Below, one piece after another: positions 25,918 to 33,333 of a DNA stretch of 33,333 bases. The notes under the pieces were generated by a model. That model saw nothing but the letters and a program-made list of their open reading frames with translations, searched no databases and had not been told where the DNA came from. The stretch comes from Nitritalea halalkaliphila LW7. GTDB taxonomy: Bacteria > Bacteroidota > Bacteroidia > Cytophagales > Cyclobacteriaceae. Location of the stretch: positions 135 to 33,467 of the forward strand of contig NZ_AJYA01000047.1 of NCBI RefSeq assembly GCF_000265075.1, written 5' to 3'. The position numbers were made by a program, and so were the translations under genes. How positions within the stretch are numbered: position 1 is the first letter of the stretch; every line of letters starts with the position of its first letter.

Positions 25918-28796
25918 ATGCGGCAGTTCTACCTACTTTTTTTGGTTTTCAATCTTTTCGCGATGCAAACAAGCCCTGCTACAGGTCTTCCCTTCACCCG
26001 TTTTTATTCCAGCAAAGTGTACAAAGGCGGTATTCAAAACTATGCCTTCACGCAGGATAGCTATGGAAGCCTTTTTGTGGCGAATAACTTCGGGCTGCTG
26101 CATTATGACGGCACCGACTGGCAGCGCTTCGGGCTTCCAAACAGCACGAAAATCAGGGACCTTTGGGTGGAGCATGACGAAAAAGTCTACGTGGCTGCTC
26201 AGGGAGAAATCGGCTACTTTCATTTTCAAACTGGGCCTGAACCCGTCTACCACTCCCTTCTCGACCGCCTTCCTGAAGGCTACCGAGACTTAGAGGAGGT
26301 TTGGAAAGTTTTTCGCCTGCACGAGCACCTCGTGTTCTGTACCTTCGACTATCTTTTTATCTTCGATGAACACGAAACACTTATCCGCATCATCGAAAGT
26401 GATAGCGGTTTTTTAAGTTTCCATCAGCATCAGCAACAGCTTTACGTTCAGGATAGTGATAAAGGACTGCTTCGGCTGGAGCGAGACCGCCTGCAGACCG
26501 TTCCTCAGGGCGAATCCCTTACTAAAAACCTCATAAGAGGGATGGTGACAATCAGCCCGATGTGCTGCTTCTCCTCCAAGAAAACGGCAGCGTGCTACAG
26601 CTAAGCGACACAGAACGGCGCCCCTGGGCGGAATTAGTCCTTCCTGAACTGCGCAGTATCAACGTGGTGAGTACACTTAAAAATGGGCACATCGCCATAG
26701 GAACGCAGTTTGATGGCCTGTACATCCTAGATGAGAAGGGGCATGTCCAGCTGCATCTGGACCGTAATAAAGGACTGGAAAACAGTACGATATTAAGTGT
26801 TTTTGAAGATCGGGCGGGCAATCTGTGGCTCGGACACAGTAATGGCATCACCCTCGTAGAGCTCAGCCTTCCATTTCGGCTTATCGATCAGCGCATGGGC
26901 GTTCTCGGCACCGGTTATGCAGCTCGAACCCACCAGAATGCCCTCTACTTAGCTACGAATATTCATTTGGCTGTTTTGCCGCCTGCGGCAAAGGACGCCT
27001 ATCCCGTACCCAATGGGGAAGGACAGGCCTATGGGCTCACGCAGCGGGGAAATGAGCTCCTAGTAGCGCGGCACTCGGGCGGCTATGCATTAGGAAAAAA
27101 TGGATTAGAAGCCCTGGGGGGACAGGTCGGTGTATGGGGCTTTTTACCTATGCGCGAGCAGCCCGACCTATTTATCGCTGGCACCTATAATGGTCTGGCG
27201 CTCTACCAAAAAGAAGCTGGCGGCTCCTATCGCCTCCTCCACGAAATCGATGGGTTTAAAGAATCCTGCCGTCTTATTCAGTGGGAAAGCGATGGCTCTC
27301 TCTGGATGTCACATAGCTATAAAGGGGTCTACAAGCTTACCCTTTCCGATGACTTAAAACGCGTTAGTGCGCGGCTGTACGGCACTGCAGATGGGCTTCC
27401 CACCAATCTGATGAATTCGGTGTGGAAAATAGGAGGAAGAACACTTTTCACGACAGAATATGGCATTTACCGCTACCTGCCTACAGAAGATCGTTTCGAA
27501 AAAGACCCTACATTCGCACCCTATTTTGAGCATGACATGCTCATCACCAGTCTGGCAGAAGATCCTGTGGGAAATATTTTTTTCATCGGGAATAAAGAAG
27601 TAGGGGTTTTAGAATCTCAAAACGACGGCAGCTACAAGAAAAACCATCAGTTGTTTAATAAAATCCTGCCCTTACTAAATGACGACCTACAAAACGTCTC
27701 CCTAATCGGGCCGAATGAGGTCTTATTTGCTGCGAATGAAGGCTTTATCCGCTATACCTTACGCGATGCGAAGGCGGTTCCCCCGCAGTATCCTACACTC
27801 ATCCGGGGAATCTATCGAACAGGTGGTTCAGATTCCCTCTTGTACAGAGGGGGGAGTAAACGGCTCTTCGACCAAGAGTTCGTGGAAGCGCCACATAAGC
27901 GAGCGCAGTTTCCATATAGCATGCGGGATTTACGTTTTGAGTTCACGAATACCATTCCGAATCAAGAGCTTTCTACGCAGTTTCGCTTTTACCTAGAAGG
28001 TCTAGAAAACGACTATGGCGAATGGACGGACAAAAGAGACCGGGCATACACGAATTTACGCGAAGGACGCTACACGTTTTATGTGCAGAGTAGAGATCTA
28101 TACGGGCAAGTTAGTGAAGCGGCGGCCTTTTCTTTTAGTATTTTACCCCCTTGGTACCGCAGTCCCTGGGCATATAGCACCTATTTCGTAGGCGCTCTCG
28201 CTTTTTTATTTATTGGTTTTAAACGCCTGGATCGTGCTTACGAACAAAAAACCGCGGCCATTACGGCCAAACAGGAGGAGGTAATCGCGGAGACATCCTC
28301 TCAGCTCGAGCGCTCGCAGCAGGAACTCGAACAGCTCCGCACCGAAAAATTAGAAGCCGAAATCCAAAGCAAGAATAAAAAGCTGGCCTCGGCCACCATG
28401 CAACTTTTAAATAAAAACGAATTTATCGATCATGCAAAAAACCATTTGAACCAAATCATCAAAAAAAGCCGCAATCAAGAGGTCAAGCAGGAGCTTCAGA
28501 AAGTCATCACGAGCATCGATAAAAACATCGCTCAAGACAACGATTGGGAGCAGTTCGAACTCTATTTCGACCAGGTCCATGGAGATTTTATGCAGCGCTT
28601 TAAGGGGGCCTATCCTACGCTCAGCCCTCAGGAGATCAAGTTAACGGCCTACCTCCGGATGAACCTTTCTTCTAAGGAGATGGCCTACTTGATGAATATC
28701 AGCACCCGAGGGGTGGAGATAGCACGCTACCGCTTGCGAAAAAAGTTAAACCTAGAACGCAGTGAAAACCTGCAGGAGTTTATATTAAAATTTTAA
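25918..28796 (+). CDS. SusR-like membrane sensor-regulator: beta-propeller, Y_Y_Y domain, LuxR-type HTH (frameshifted in this sequence)
   Basis: A one-protein sugar sensor and transcription activator. After a signal peptide or anchor (1-22), repeated propeller blades (for example YGSLFVANNFGLLHYDG and AGNLWLGHSNGI) fill the periplasmic part. A triple-tyrosine-type domain (about 680-745, RFYLEGLENDYGEW to YTFYVQSRD) precedes one membrane helix (about 747-767) and a long coiled coil. A C-terminal LuxR-type HTH follows (about 900-945, LSPQEIKLTAYLRMNLSSKEMAYLMNIS). There is no kinase or receiver domain, unlike hybrid two-component regulators, as in Bacteroides SusR. The frame breaks at 26544-26545 (ATGGTGAC, needing one G: GMGDNQPDVLLLLQENGS). 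Repair gives 959 residues. It is divergent from susC, its likely target. Confidence 0.85.
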
Positions 28797-28981
28797 TTGG
28801 CGCTGCGGAGTCAGCCATCGGAAGGAAAGGAAATTGACATCCCCGCATGGCCCTTTATGTAGTAAGGACAGGCTGTACCTCGGGGGAGATAAACAGCACA
28901 TCAGTTAAGAAAATTAAGCCCCTGATACTGTGCTATTTTGCGCTTCCGCGCAAAAAACAGGCATTTTTTCAAGTCTAAGGC
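28797..28981. other. gene-free stretch with a terminator hairpin
   Basis: Between the regulator stop and the tRNA promoter. It contains the hairpin listed at 28936 and nothing else I recognise. Confidence 0.5.
28936..28957. terminator. intrinsic terminator after the SusR-like regulator
   Basis: Perfect 8-bp stem TTTTGCGC (28936-28943) and GCGCAAAA (28948-28955) with a TTCC tetraloop. A-rich on one side and T-rich on the other; it lies about 140 bases after the regulator stop. Confidence 0.55.
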
Positions 28982-29012
28982 TTGTCGAAATTAAAAAAAG
29001 CCTTTACATTTG
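28982..29012 (+). promoter_or_regulatory. promoter of tRNA-Ser
   Basis: TTG (28982-28984), a 20-base spacer and TACATTTG (29005-29012), an exact match to the Bacteroidota consensus, 25 bases before the tRNA. Confidence 0.75.
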
Positions 29013-29037
29013 TGCCACAATAGAACGCAATTGATCC

Positions 29038-29122
29038 AGAGGAGTGGCAGAGTGGTCGATCGCGGCGGTCTTGAAAACCGTTGTACCGAGAGGTACCGGG
29101 GGTTCGAATCCCTCCTCCTCTG
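29038..29122 (+). tRNA. tRNA-Ser (anticodon UGA)
   Basis: An 85-nt class II tRNA. The acceptor stem AGAGGAG pairs with CTCCTCT (29115-29121), with discriminator G and no encoded CCA. The anticodon stem GCGGT/ACCGT encloses the loop CTTGAAA with anticodon TGA (29072-29074), which reads UCA. The long variable arm GTACC-GAGA-GGTAC is typical of tRNA-Ser. The T-loop is TTCGAAT. Confidence 0.96.
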
Positions 29123-29130
29123 CTTAATAG

Positions 29131-29172
29131 AATCCTAACTTACTGTAATTGTGTGAGTTAGGATTTATTTTT
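29131..29172 (+). terminator. intrinsic terminator of tRNA-Ser
   Basis: Perfect 10-bp inverted repeat AATCCTAACT (29131-29140) and AGTTAGGATT (29156-29165), followed by TATTTTTTC. It starts 8 bases after the tRNA. Confidence 0.85.
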
Positions 29173-29396
29173 TCAGCTATCTATTTCTACGCGTCGTTTT
29201 ACAAGCTGTCAGAATCAAAAAAGCATCAGACTGGGCAAAAAGGGAATCTTAGACTCAAGCCAAAGAATCTATTAAAACACCTTTTCTCAAAAAATTATAC
29301 ATATATTTGAGTAGGTATTTTTATCAAAACATCCCTTGCGTTTCACTCCGCTTTGTTGAGCAATTCATAATGTAATGATTAGTTTGGCGTTAAAAC

Positions 29397-30224
29397 ATGA
29401 TCAAAACGATAGCACCGTTATCTAAAATACTGAGTAACTACATCGCGTATTTCTACGTCTTCACCAATCCAGAACTAAACACGATGAGTTATGTGGCTTT
29501 TCCACACACAAATACGTGCATTTCGCTTTTTAAGGGTGTTCAAATCGCAAGGGGCGATCTTTCGCTTACCATTACCGGAGGTGAAGAGGTAAAAAATGAG
29601 GTTTGCGTTGAAATCACTGGAAAATATACACAACCATTTTTTGTGAGCTATCAGGGTTCGTTTGAAGAAATAGCCATTATTTTCAAACCATTAGGAGCAA
29701 GCTACTTTTTACAAAATGACTTAATCACATATGCTCCCTCCTTTTCTCAAGCACTTGCAGTGCCGCACTGGCACCTCCACACTGAGCGTTTATTTAAGGA
29801 AACGACATTATCGAAAAGGATTGAACGTTTAGAAACTTTTCTATTAGAAAACTTACAGAAAAAAGAGGATGCTTTAGTAAAAAAAGCTGTTTATCTTTTA
29901 GAGGATGTCGAAAAAGATTACACCATACAGGAAGTCGCTGACCAATGTGCGGTATCTCATAAAACCTTGCAAAGGGTTTTTAAGAGATGGCTAACCTGTT
30001 CTCCCTCGGCATATAAGAGAATTTCAAAGTTTCGACATACACTTTCAAAAGAAGGGCTTCAAAAAGAAATCAAAAAACTTACAGAAGTAGCCTATGAAAG
30101 CAATTACTACGACCAATCCTACTTCACTAGAGACTTTAAAAAACTTACTGGGATAAGCCCTAAGGCCTTTTTTAAACGCGTAAGTAAGCTAGAGGAAAAT
30201 GAGATTATCTGGGAAATCCGATAA
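29397..30224 (+). CDS. AraC-family transcriptional regulator
   Basis: A 275-residue regulator. The N-terminal part (1-150) looks like a cupin-type sensor of the kind found in Bacteroidota AraC proteins (YVAFPHTNTCISLFKG). The C-terminal AraC domain has both helix-turn-helix units: YTIQEVADQCAVSHKTLQRVFKRWLTCSPSAY (about 178-210) and LTEVAYESNYYDQSYFTRDFKKLTGISPKAF (about 226-258). The gene is clearly more AT-rich than those left of the tRNA. The 230 bases upstream are non-coding, with a possible -7 box TATATTTG at 29302-29309 but no matching TTG. It is followed on the same strand by a zincin-like gene and a lipoprotein, which may be its targets. Confidence 0.92.
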   Translation: MIKTIAPLSKILSNYIAYFYVFTNPELNTMSYVAFPHTNTCISLFKGVQIARGDLSLTITGGEEVKNEVCVEITGKYTQPFFVSYQGSFEEIAIIFKPLGASYFLQNDLITYAPSFSQALAVPHWHLHTERLFKETTLSKRIERLETFLLENLQKKEDALVKKAVYLLEDVEKDYTIQEVADQCAVSHKTLQRVFKRWLTCSPSAYKRISKFRHTLSKEGLQKEIKKLTEVAYESNYYDQSYFTRDFKKLTGISPKAFFKRVSKLEENEIIWEIR

Positions 30225-30263
30225 TTGTCGCAAAAGTCCAATTTTTACATAGCGCCGAAGCCT

Positions 30264-30271
30264 TACTTTTG
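30264..30271 (+). promoter_or_regulatory. possible -7 box for the zincin gene
   Basis: TACTTTTG matches TANNTTTG and lies 37 bases before the chosen ATG at 30309. The -33 position holds only a T-run, so this is a weak call. It supports the ATG rather than the upstream TTG start, which would precede this box. Confidence 0.4.
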
Positions 30272-30308
30272 TGCTGTTTATACAGCTTTATCTCAACACA
30301 CTTCGACA

Positions 30309-30926
30309 ATGAAGATTACACCCGAAAACCTTGCCGTTGAAAAGTATCGGCTTGTGGAAAAACTGGAACACCATGAATTAATCCCATTCGTTAAAAATCA
30401 TCTAAACAAATGGTCCTATGTCTCGATAACCTTTTACCTAATAAATATTGCTTTTCTTTTATTAGGAATCTTAAGTATTTATTTTTGTTTTCAAGAAAAA
30501 AGTATGGGGTGGGATGACATTATTTTCTATTACACATTTGGCTTTACCGTATGCTTTTTACTAATCCCGATCCATGAATGTATACACATCTTAGCCTATA
30601 GAGCTTTGGGCGCTACAGAAACATCTTTAGATTATAATTTAAAAAAATTATACTTTGCAGCATTAGCAAATAATTTCGTTGTCAATAGACGTGAATTTGC
30701 ATTTGTCGCCTTATTACCTTTTATATGCATCACACTATCTTTATTAACACTTTACTTTTTTGTAAATACTAATTGGCAATTAACCATTCTAGCTACTCTG
30801 CTCTTACATACTTCCATGTGCTCAGGTGATTTCGGAATAGTCAACTATTTTATCACTACCAAAGACCCTAATATCGTAACCTATGACGACACTAAAAATA
30901 AAATATCTTATTTTATGACGAAATAA
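30309..30926 (+). CDS. DUF3267-like membrane zincin metalloprotease
   Basis: A predicted integral membrane protein of 205 residues with four hydrophobic segments (about 37-60, 73-88, 130-150, 157-170). The motif IPIHECIHILAYRALGA contains HExxH at residues 89-93, and SGDFG near 172-176 could supply the third zinc ligand (D174). This arrangement is that of DUF3267 putative zincins. I chose ATG 30309; the frame extends upstream to a TTG at 30225, but that would overlap the likely promoter and add a sequence unlike the family. Its substrate is unknown. It sits between an AraC regulator and a lipoprotein gene 12 bases downstream. Composition is AT-rich. Confidence 0.78.
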   Translation: MKITPENLAVEKYRLVEKLEHHELIPFVKNHLNKWSYVSITFYLINIAFLLLGILSIYFCFQEKSMGWDDIIFYYTFGFTVCFLLIPIHECIHILAYRALGATETSLDYNLKKLYFAALANNFVVNRREFAFVALLPFICITLSLLTLYFFVNTNWQLTILATLLLHTSMCSGDFGIVNYFITTKDPNIVTYDDTKNKISYFMTK

Positions 30927-30938
30927 AATAAAACTAAA

Positions 30939-31331
30939 ATGAATAAATACATGTACATTTCTATACTTTCCTTCCTACTGCTTGCTACGGGATGCGCAAC
31001 AGAAGAGCTTCCAATAACCTTTGAAGCAAAACTACTATCGACCACAGATAGGTCTATGTTAGCCTATATGGACAGCGGGGAGATTCGTAACTCAAGGCAC
31101 CAAGTAATTGCAAGATTCGAAAATGACACCCTAACCAATACCCAAAAGCAAACACTCGGCTTTAGTGTAGGAAATCGACTCTTTACGATGACTGAACAAG
31201 AATTAGGGCTTGTAACGAACACTACGGTACAAAATACAGCAGGCCAAACAATAGCTAGTGTAGAAGGGAATAACTTAAACGATAAAGCAGGCTTAGCCAT
31301 TGCCATGTTCATTTTCTTTCTTAATGATTAG
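30939..31331 (+). CDS. small lipoprotein with internal strand repeats
   Basis: A 130-residue lipoprotein; the signal ends LLLATGC (Cys19). The mature part has repeated short segments of the form (I/V)xNxxxQxIAxxE (IRNSRHQVIARFE and VQNTAGQTIASVE), like a small beta-repeat fold. It ends with a hydrophobic stretch AGLAIAMFIFFLND. I do not recognise a named family. It starts 12 bases after the zincin stop and is probably co-transcribed with it. A substrate or partner role for the zincin is only a guess. Confidence 0.7.
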   Translation: MNKYMYISILSFLLLATGCATEELPITFEAKLLSTTDRSMLAYMDSGEIRNSRHQVIARFENDTLTNTQKQTLGFSVGNRLFTMTEQELGLVTNTTVQNTAGQTIASVEGNNLNDKAGLAIAMFIFFLND

Positions 31332-31351
31332 CCTGATGTAAACCCACTATA

Positions 31352-31403
31352 TAAAAAACCCTCCACCTAAGGATTAAATTACCGTTAGTCTTTGTTAGGA
31401 GGG
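31352..31403 (-). terminator. probable terminator of the minus-strand barrel gene
   Basis: Inverted repeat CCCTCC (31359-31364) and GGAGGG (31398-31403) with additional TTAGG/CCTAA pairing. On the minus strand it is followed by TTTTTTAT. It begins about 10 bases after the stop at 31414. Confidence 0.5.
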
Positions 31404-31413
31404 CATGCTCTTA

Positions 31414-32185
31414 TCATTTCTCCTTGAGAAAAGGCGAAAAATGATACCGAAGCCCCAGGCTGGCAAATTGAACCAAGGTAAAATTGAAAACTTGATCTAC
31501 ATTTGCTCCGCCTTCTAAGATCCTATAACCCGCTCGAACCTCCACCTTAGGACTGATGTGCCGGCTAGCGCCTAAAAACACATCAATGGCCCTACCTTGA
31601 CGTGCTCCTAAAGCATCCGCCTCTAGGAAAAAAGTGTTACCAGCGGCTTGATAGCTGGCATAGACATGCAGCAGGGGGACAAACCCAAGGTCATCGTTTA
31701 CTCGGGAAGTAATGTCATTTTGTGAGGTGACATTTTCCAAGGTGATGGCTGCATCCCTTATTTTGGCAGTAAATCCCAGCGCCAATAGCCACCTCTCATT
31801 CTCAAATAAGTCTCTACGGTAAGTCAGCCGATAACTGTTAAAACGGTAACTACCTGTAGTAGGTAAGCCTTCAGAAAAAATAGCTCCATCAAAAGCGATT
31901 GGACGGTTTAAGGCATCGGTAGCATACTGGATCCGAAGAGGCGCATACAGAGCATAAAGCTTATTCTTCTTATTAAATGTAAACTCTAATCTCGCTCTAA
32001 ATGGAATAACTCCTCCTTCCGTGGTAAAATCATCTTGAAAGCTGAAATCGGATCCTCCCTCATTCGGTACACGGATATCGTTGTACCCCGGAAAAATTAA
32101 CCCCGACTCTAAATCAAGTACGAACTGGCTAAATGCCTGCGGCACAAAAAAAAATGACAAATACGAGGGAAAAAACGATACGCAT
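31414..32185 (-). CDS. outer-membrane beta-barrel protein (frame broken at an A9/T9 tract)
   Basis: A porin-like small barrel of unknown role. Strand-like segments run through the whole length (RFNSYRLTYRRDLF, WLLALGFTAKIRDA, VEVRAGYRILEGG), ending ASLGLRYHFSPFLKEK. The open frame begins only at a TTG inside the signal region. The natural start is ATG 32183-32185, which reads MRIVFSLVFVIFF, then loses frame in nine T (plus-strand A, 32146-32154). With eight T it continues VPQAFSQ, a good signal peptide and cleavage site, for a 256-residue protein. The tract may be a sequencing error or a slippage site. The family is not recognised with certainty. Confidence 0.7.
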
Positions 32186-32196
32186 GATGCTAAGTC

Positions 32197-32379
32197 TTAA
32201 AGGTTAAACGCGTTCTTTACTCCTACTAACGACTCAGCTGACTCCTTGTTCCGTCTATTCCAGAGATTTAGATGCAAAAATAATGGAACCAATAACGTAA
32301 GAACGGAAAAAACCAATACCAGTAAGTAAGAACCATCAAGTTGAAAAACGGAAAAAATAAGAAAAATAAATAAACGCAA
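32197..32379 (-). CDS. possible small membrane protein
   Basis: An open frame of up to 60 residues from a TTG, with a hydrophobic segment (YLLVLVFSVLTLLVPLFLHL) followed by a basic stretch (NRRNK), consistent with one membrane helix. Its stop lies 11 bases before the next gene's ATG, as for an operon member. Against it: there is no ATG, it overlaps the end of the upstream barrel frame, and the region has several frame errors. No family is recognised. Confidence 0.3.
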   Translation of the reverse strand: MRLFIFLIFSVFQLDGSYLLVLVFSVLTLLVPLFLHLNLWNRRNKESAESLVGVKNAFNL

Positions 32380-33333
32380 GGTTGTAATTCAACCATTGTC
32401 ATGATCCGATTAGTAGGAGATAAGATAATGGATTCAAAATTCCTTCGGTTGGTCATGTTTTTAAAATTCAAGCCAACATTTTGCCTATCATTAATTACAT
32501 AAGCAGCACGCGCCTCTAAAAAATGATTATTCCAAAAATTATTTTGATTCAAAGGACTGAAAAGTTTAGAAACCAGGCTTACTTTTAATTTATTTTTAGG
32601 TAAAAATTTAAGAGATAAGCTTGCATCAGATTGATAAAAAAGGTCCTGTCTTAAGGAACGCACACCCTCCGTAGTTTGTGTACTTTGACTTATTTAAAAG
32701 AAGCGCATTTTTAAAATTTAAAGAAAGCCTACCGATATCATTTGTTGAAAATCCGATTTTAAAATCAGCAGATTCAGACTTAAAGGATTGAAAATTATTA
32801 AAACTATTTTCATTATTCACAATAAAATAACTTAGTTGAAAATTTACATTGGTCAATAATCGAGGAAGGTATTTATCAACGTCTACCGATGTATTTAAAG
32901 TAGGTTTGAAATAATTAAAGGTAAATTCATTTATTTCAGCAAATTCATCCAAGACTTGCTCTCTTGCTGGTATTTTTTGAAAATTAATAATACCAGTTAA
33001 ATTTGCTTCAAGCTTCTTCTTGGGGTTCGTCCATTTAAGAGCCCAAATTAAGTTAAAACGCTCAGCTACAAATAAAGTAGCATTACGGGTAATAAAGGTG
33101 TTAAAGTCACCAAAATAGGAAAGACCCGAAATATCCCAAGCATCTATGGGTTTCCTAAAATAAGAAGTAGAAAGAAAAAAGCCGTTGATGAGCTGGCTTG
33201 ATATTGAAATTTAGAGGCAAAGTCCAGTAACAATTCATTTTTCGATTCCAGTTCTGCGGTGCTCATTTCCAAAGACATGGCAAAAGAAGACTTCTTATTG
33301 ATATCTCTTACCAGCGTCGATGCAAGATATTTT
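32336..33333 (-). CDS. C-terminal part of an outer-membrane receptor-type beta-barrel (partial, several frame breaks)
   Basis: The gene enters from beyond the right edge. Translating across frames gives a continuous barrel: KYLASTLVRDINKKSSFAM, then NGFFLSTSYFRKPIDAWDIS, FNLIWALKWTNPKKKLEANL, FQLSYFIVNNENSFNNFQ and NFKNMTNRRNFESIILSPTN, closing with VELQPAFIYFSYFFRFST. Breaks lie at about 33195 (needs one base), 32665-32667 (one base too many in CCC) and 32378-32381 (one base too many). NRIMTMVELQP followed by alternating aromatics is a typical last strand of TonB-dependent or related barrels in this phylum. The N-terminal part needed to choose between TonB receptor and another barrel family is outside the window. 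Composition is AT-rich. Confidence 0.6.

Noticed and set aside
30225..30308. TTG start for the zincin gene directly after the AraC stop
   Set aside because: It would place a TANNTTTG box inside the coding region and adds residues unlike the family; the ATG at 30309 is preferred.
1..33333. CRISPR array, insertion sequence or prophage genes
   Set aside because: No regularly spaced direct repeats with unique spacers, no transposase or integrase motifs and no phage structural genes were found on either strand.

Overview
The window is bacterial and almost certainly from the phylum Bacteroidota. It holds a SusC/SusD pair, a sensor-regulator with a beta-propeller and LuxR-type helix-turn-helix, several Cys-anchored lipoproteins, and promoters of the phylum's TTG-N19/20-TANNTTTG type. 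A Cytophagales/Cyclobacteriaceae-like member is a weak guess from overall style; no marker gene settles it. No complete mobile element, CRISPR array or rRNA was seen.

Layout. (1) 1-610, minus: three tiny genes, two of them double-glycine-leader bacteriocin-like peptides and one small membrane protein. (2) 608-1021: gene-free, with a purine-rich 42-bp tandem repeat. (3) 1080-2525, minus: a lipoprotein alpha-amylase resembling archaeal family GH13_7 enzymes, with a LacI-type palindrome upstream. (4) 2853-5298, plus: a SulP anion transporter and a DUF2490-like beta-barrel. (5) 5365-7571, plus: a molybdate ABC transporter operon, modABC. (6) 16147-7602, minus: histidine kinase and response regulator, then a TonB-dependent receptor, a DUF4876-like lipoprotein, a DUF6850-like outer-membrane barrel and an unknown secreted protein. 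A perfect 17-bp inverted repeat covers the receptor promoter. (7) 16258-17534, plus: a TlpA-like thioredoxin with a large C-terminal extension. (8) 25668-17916, minus: a compact SusC-SusD-PKD lipoprotein-GH16 operon, most likely for laminarin or another beta-1,3-glucan, with a divergent SusR-like regulator (25918-28796). (9) tRNA-Ser(UGA) at 29038, followed by AT-rich DNA with an AraC regulator, a membrane zincin, a small lipoprotein, an outer-membrane barrel and a receptor-type barrel cut off by the window edge.

A dominant oddity is that about half of the longer genes are broken by single-base indels, fourteen junctions in all. Most are repaired by adding one G or C beside an existing run, and the repaired proteins have normal family lengths and C-termini. 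I read these mainly as sequencing or assembly errors, so each such gene is annotated over its full repaired span, with the break position given.

Working model: region 8 would sense, bind, cleave and import a beta-1,3-glucan oligosaccharide. Region 6 would be an outer-membrane uptake system for an unidentified ligand, probably controlled by its adjacent two-component system. Region 1 is a candidate secreted antimicrobial peptide locus whose exporter is not in view.
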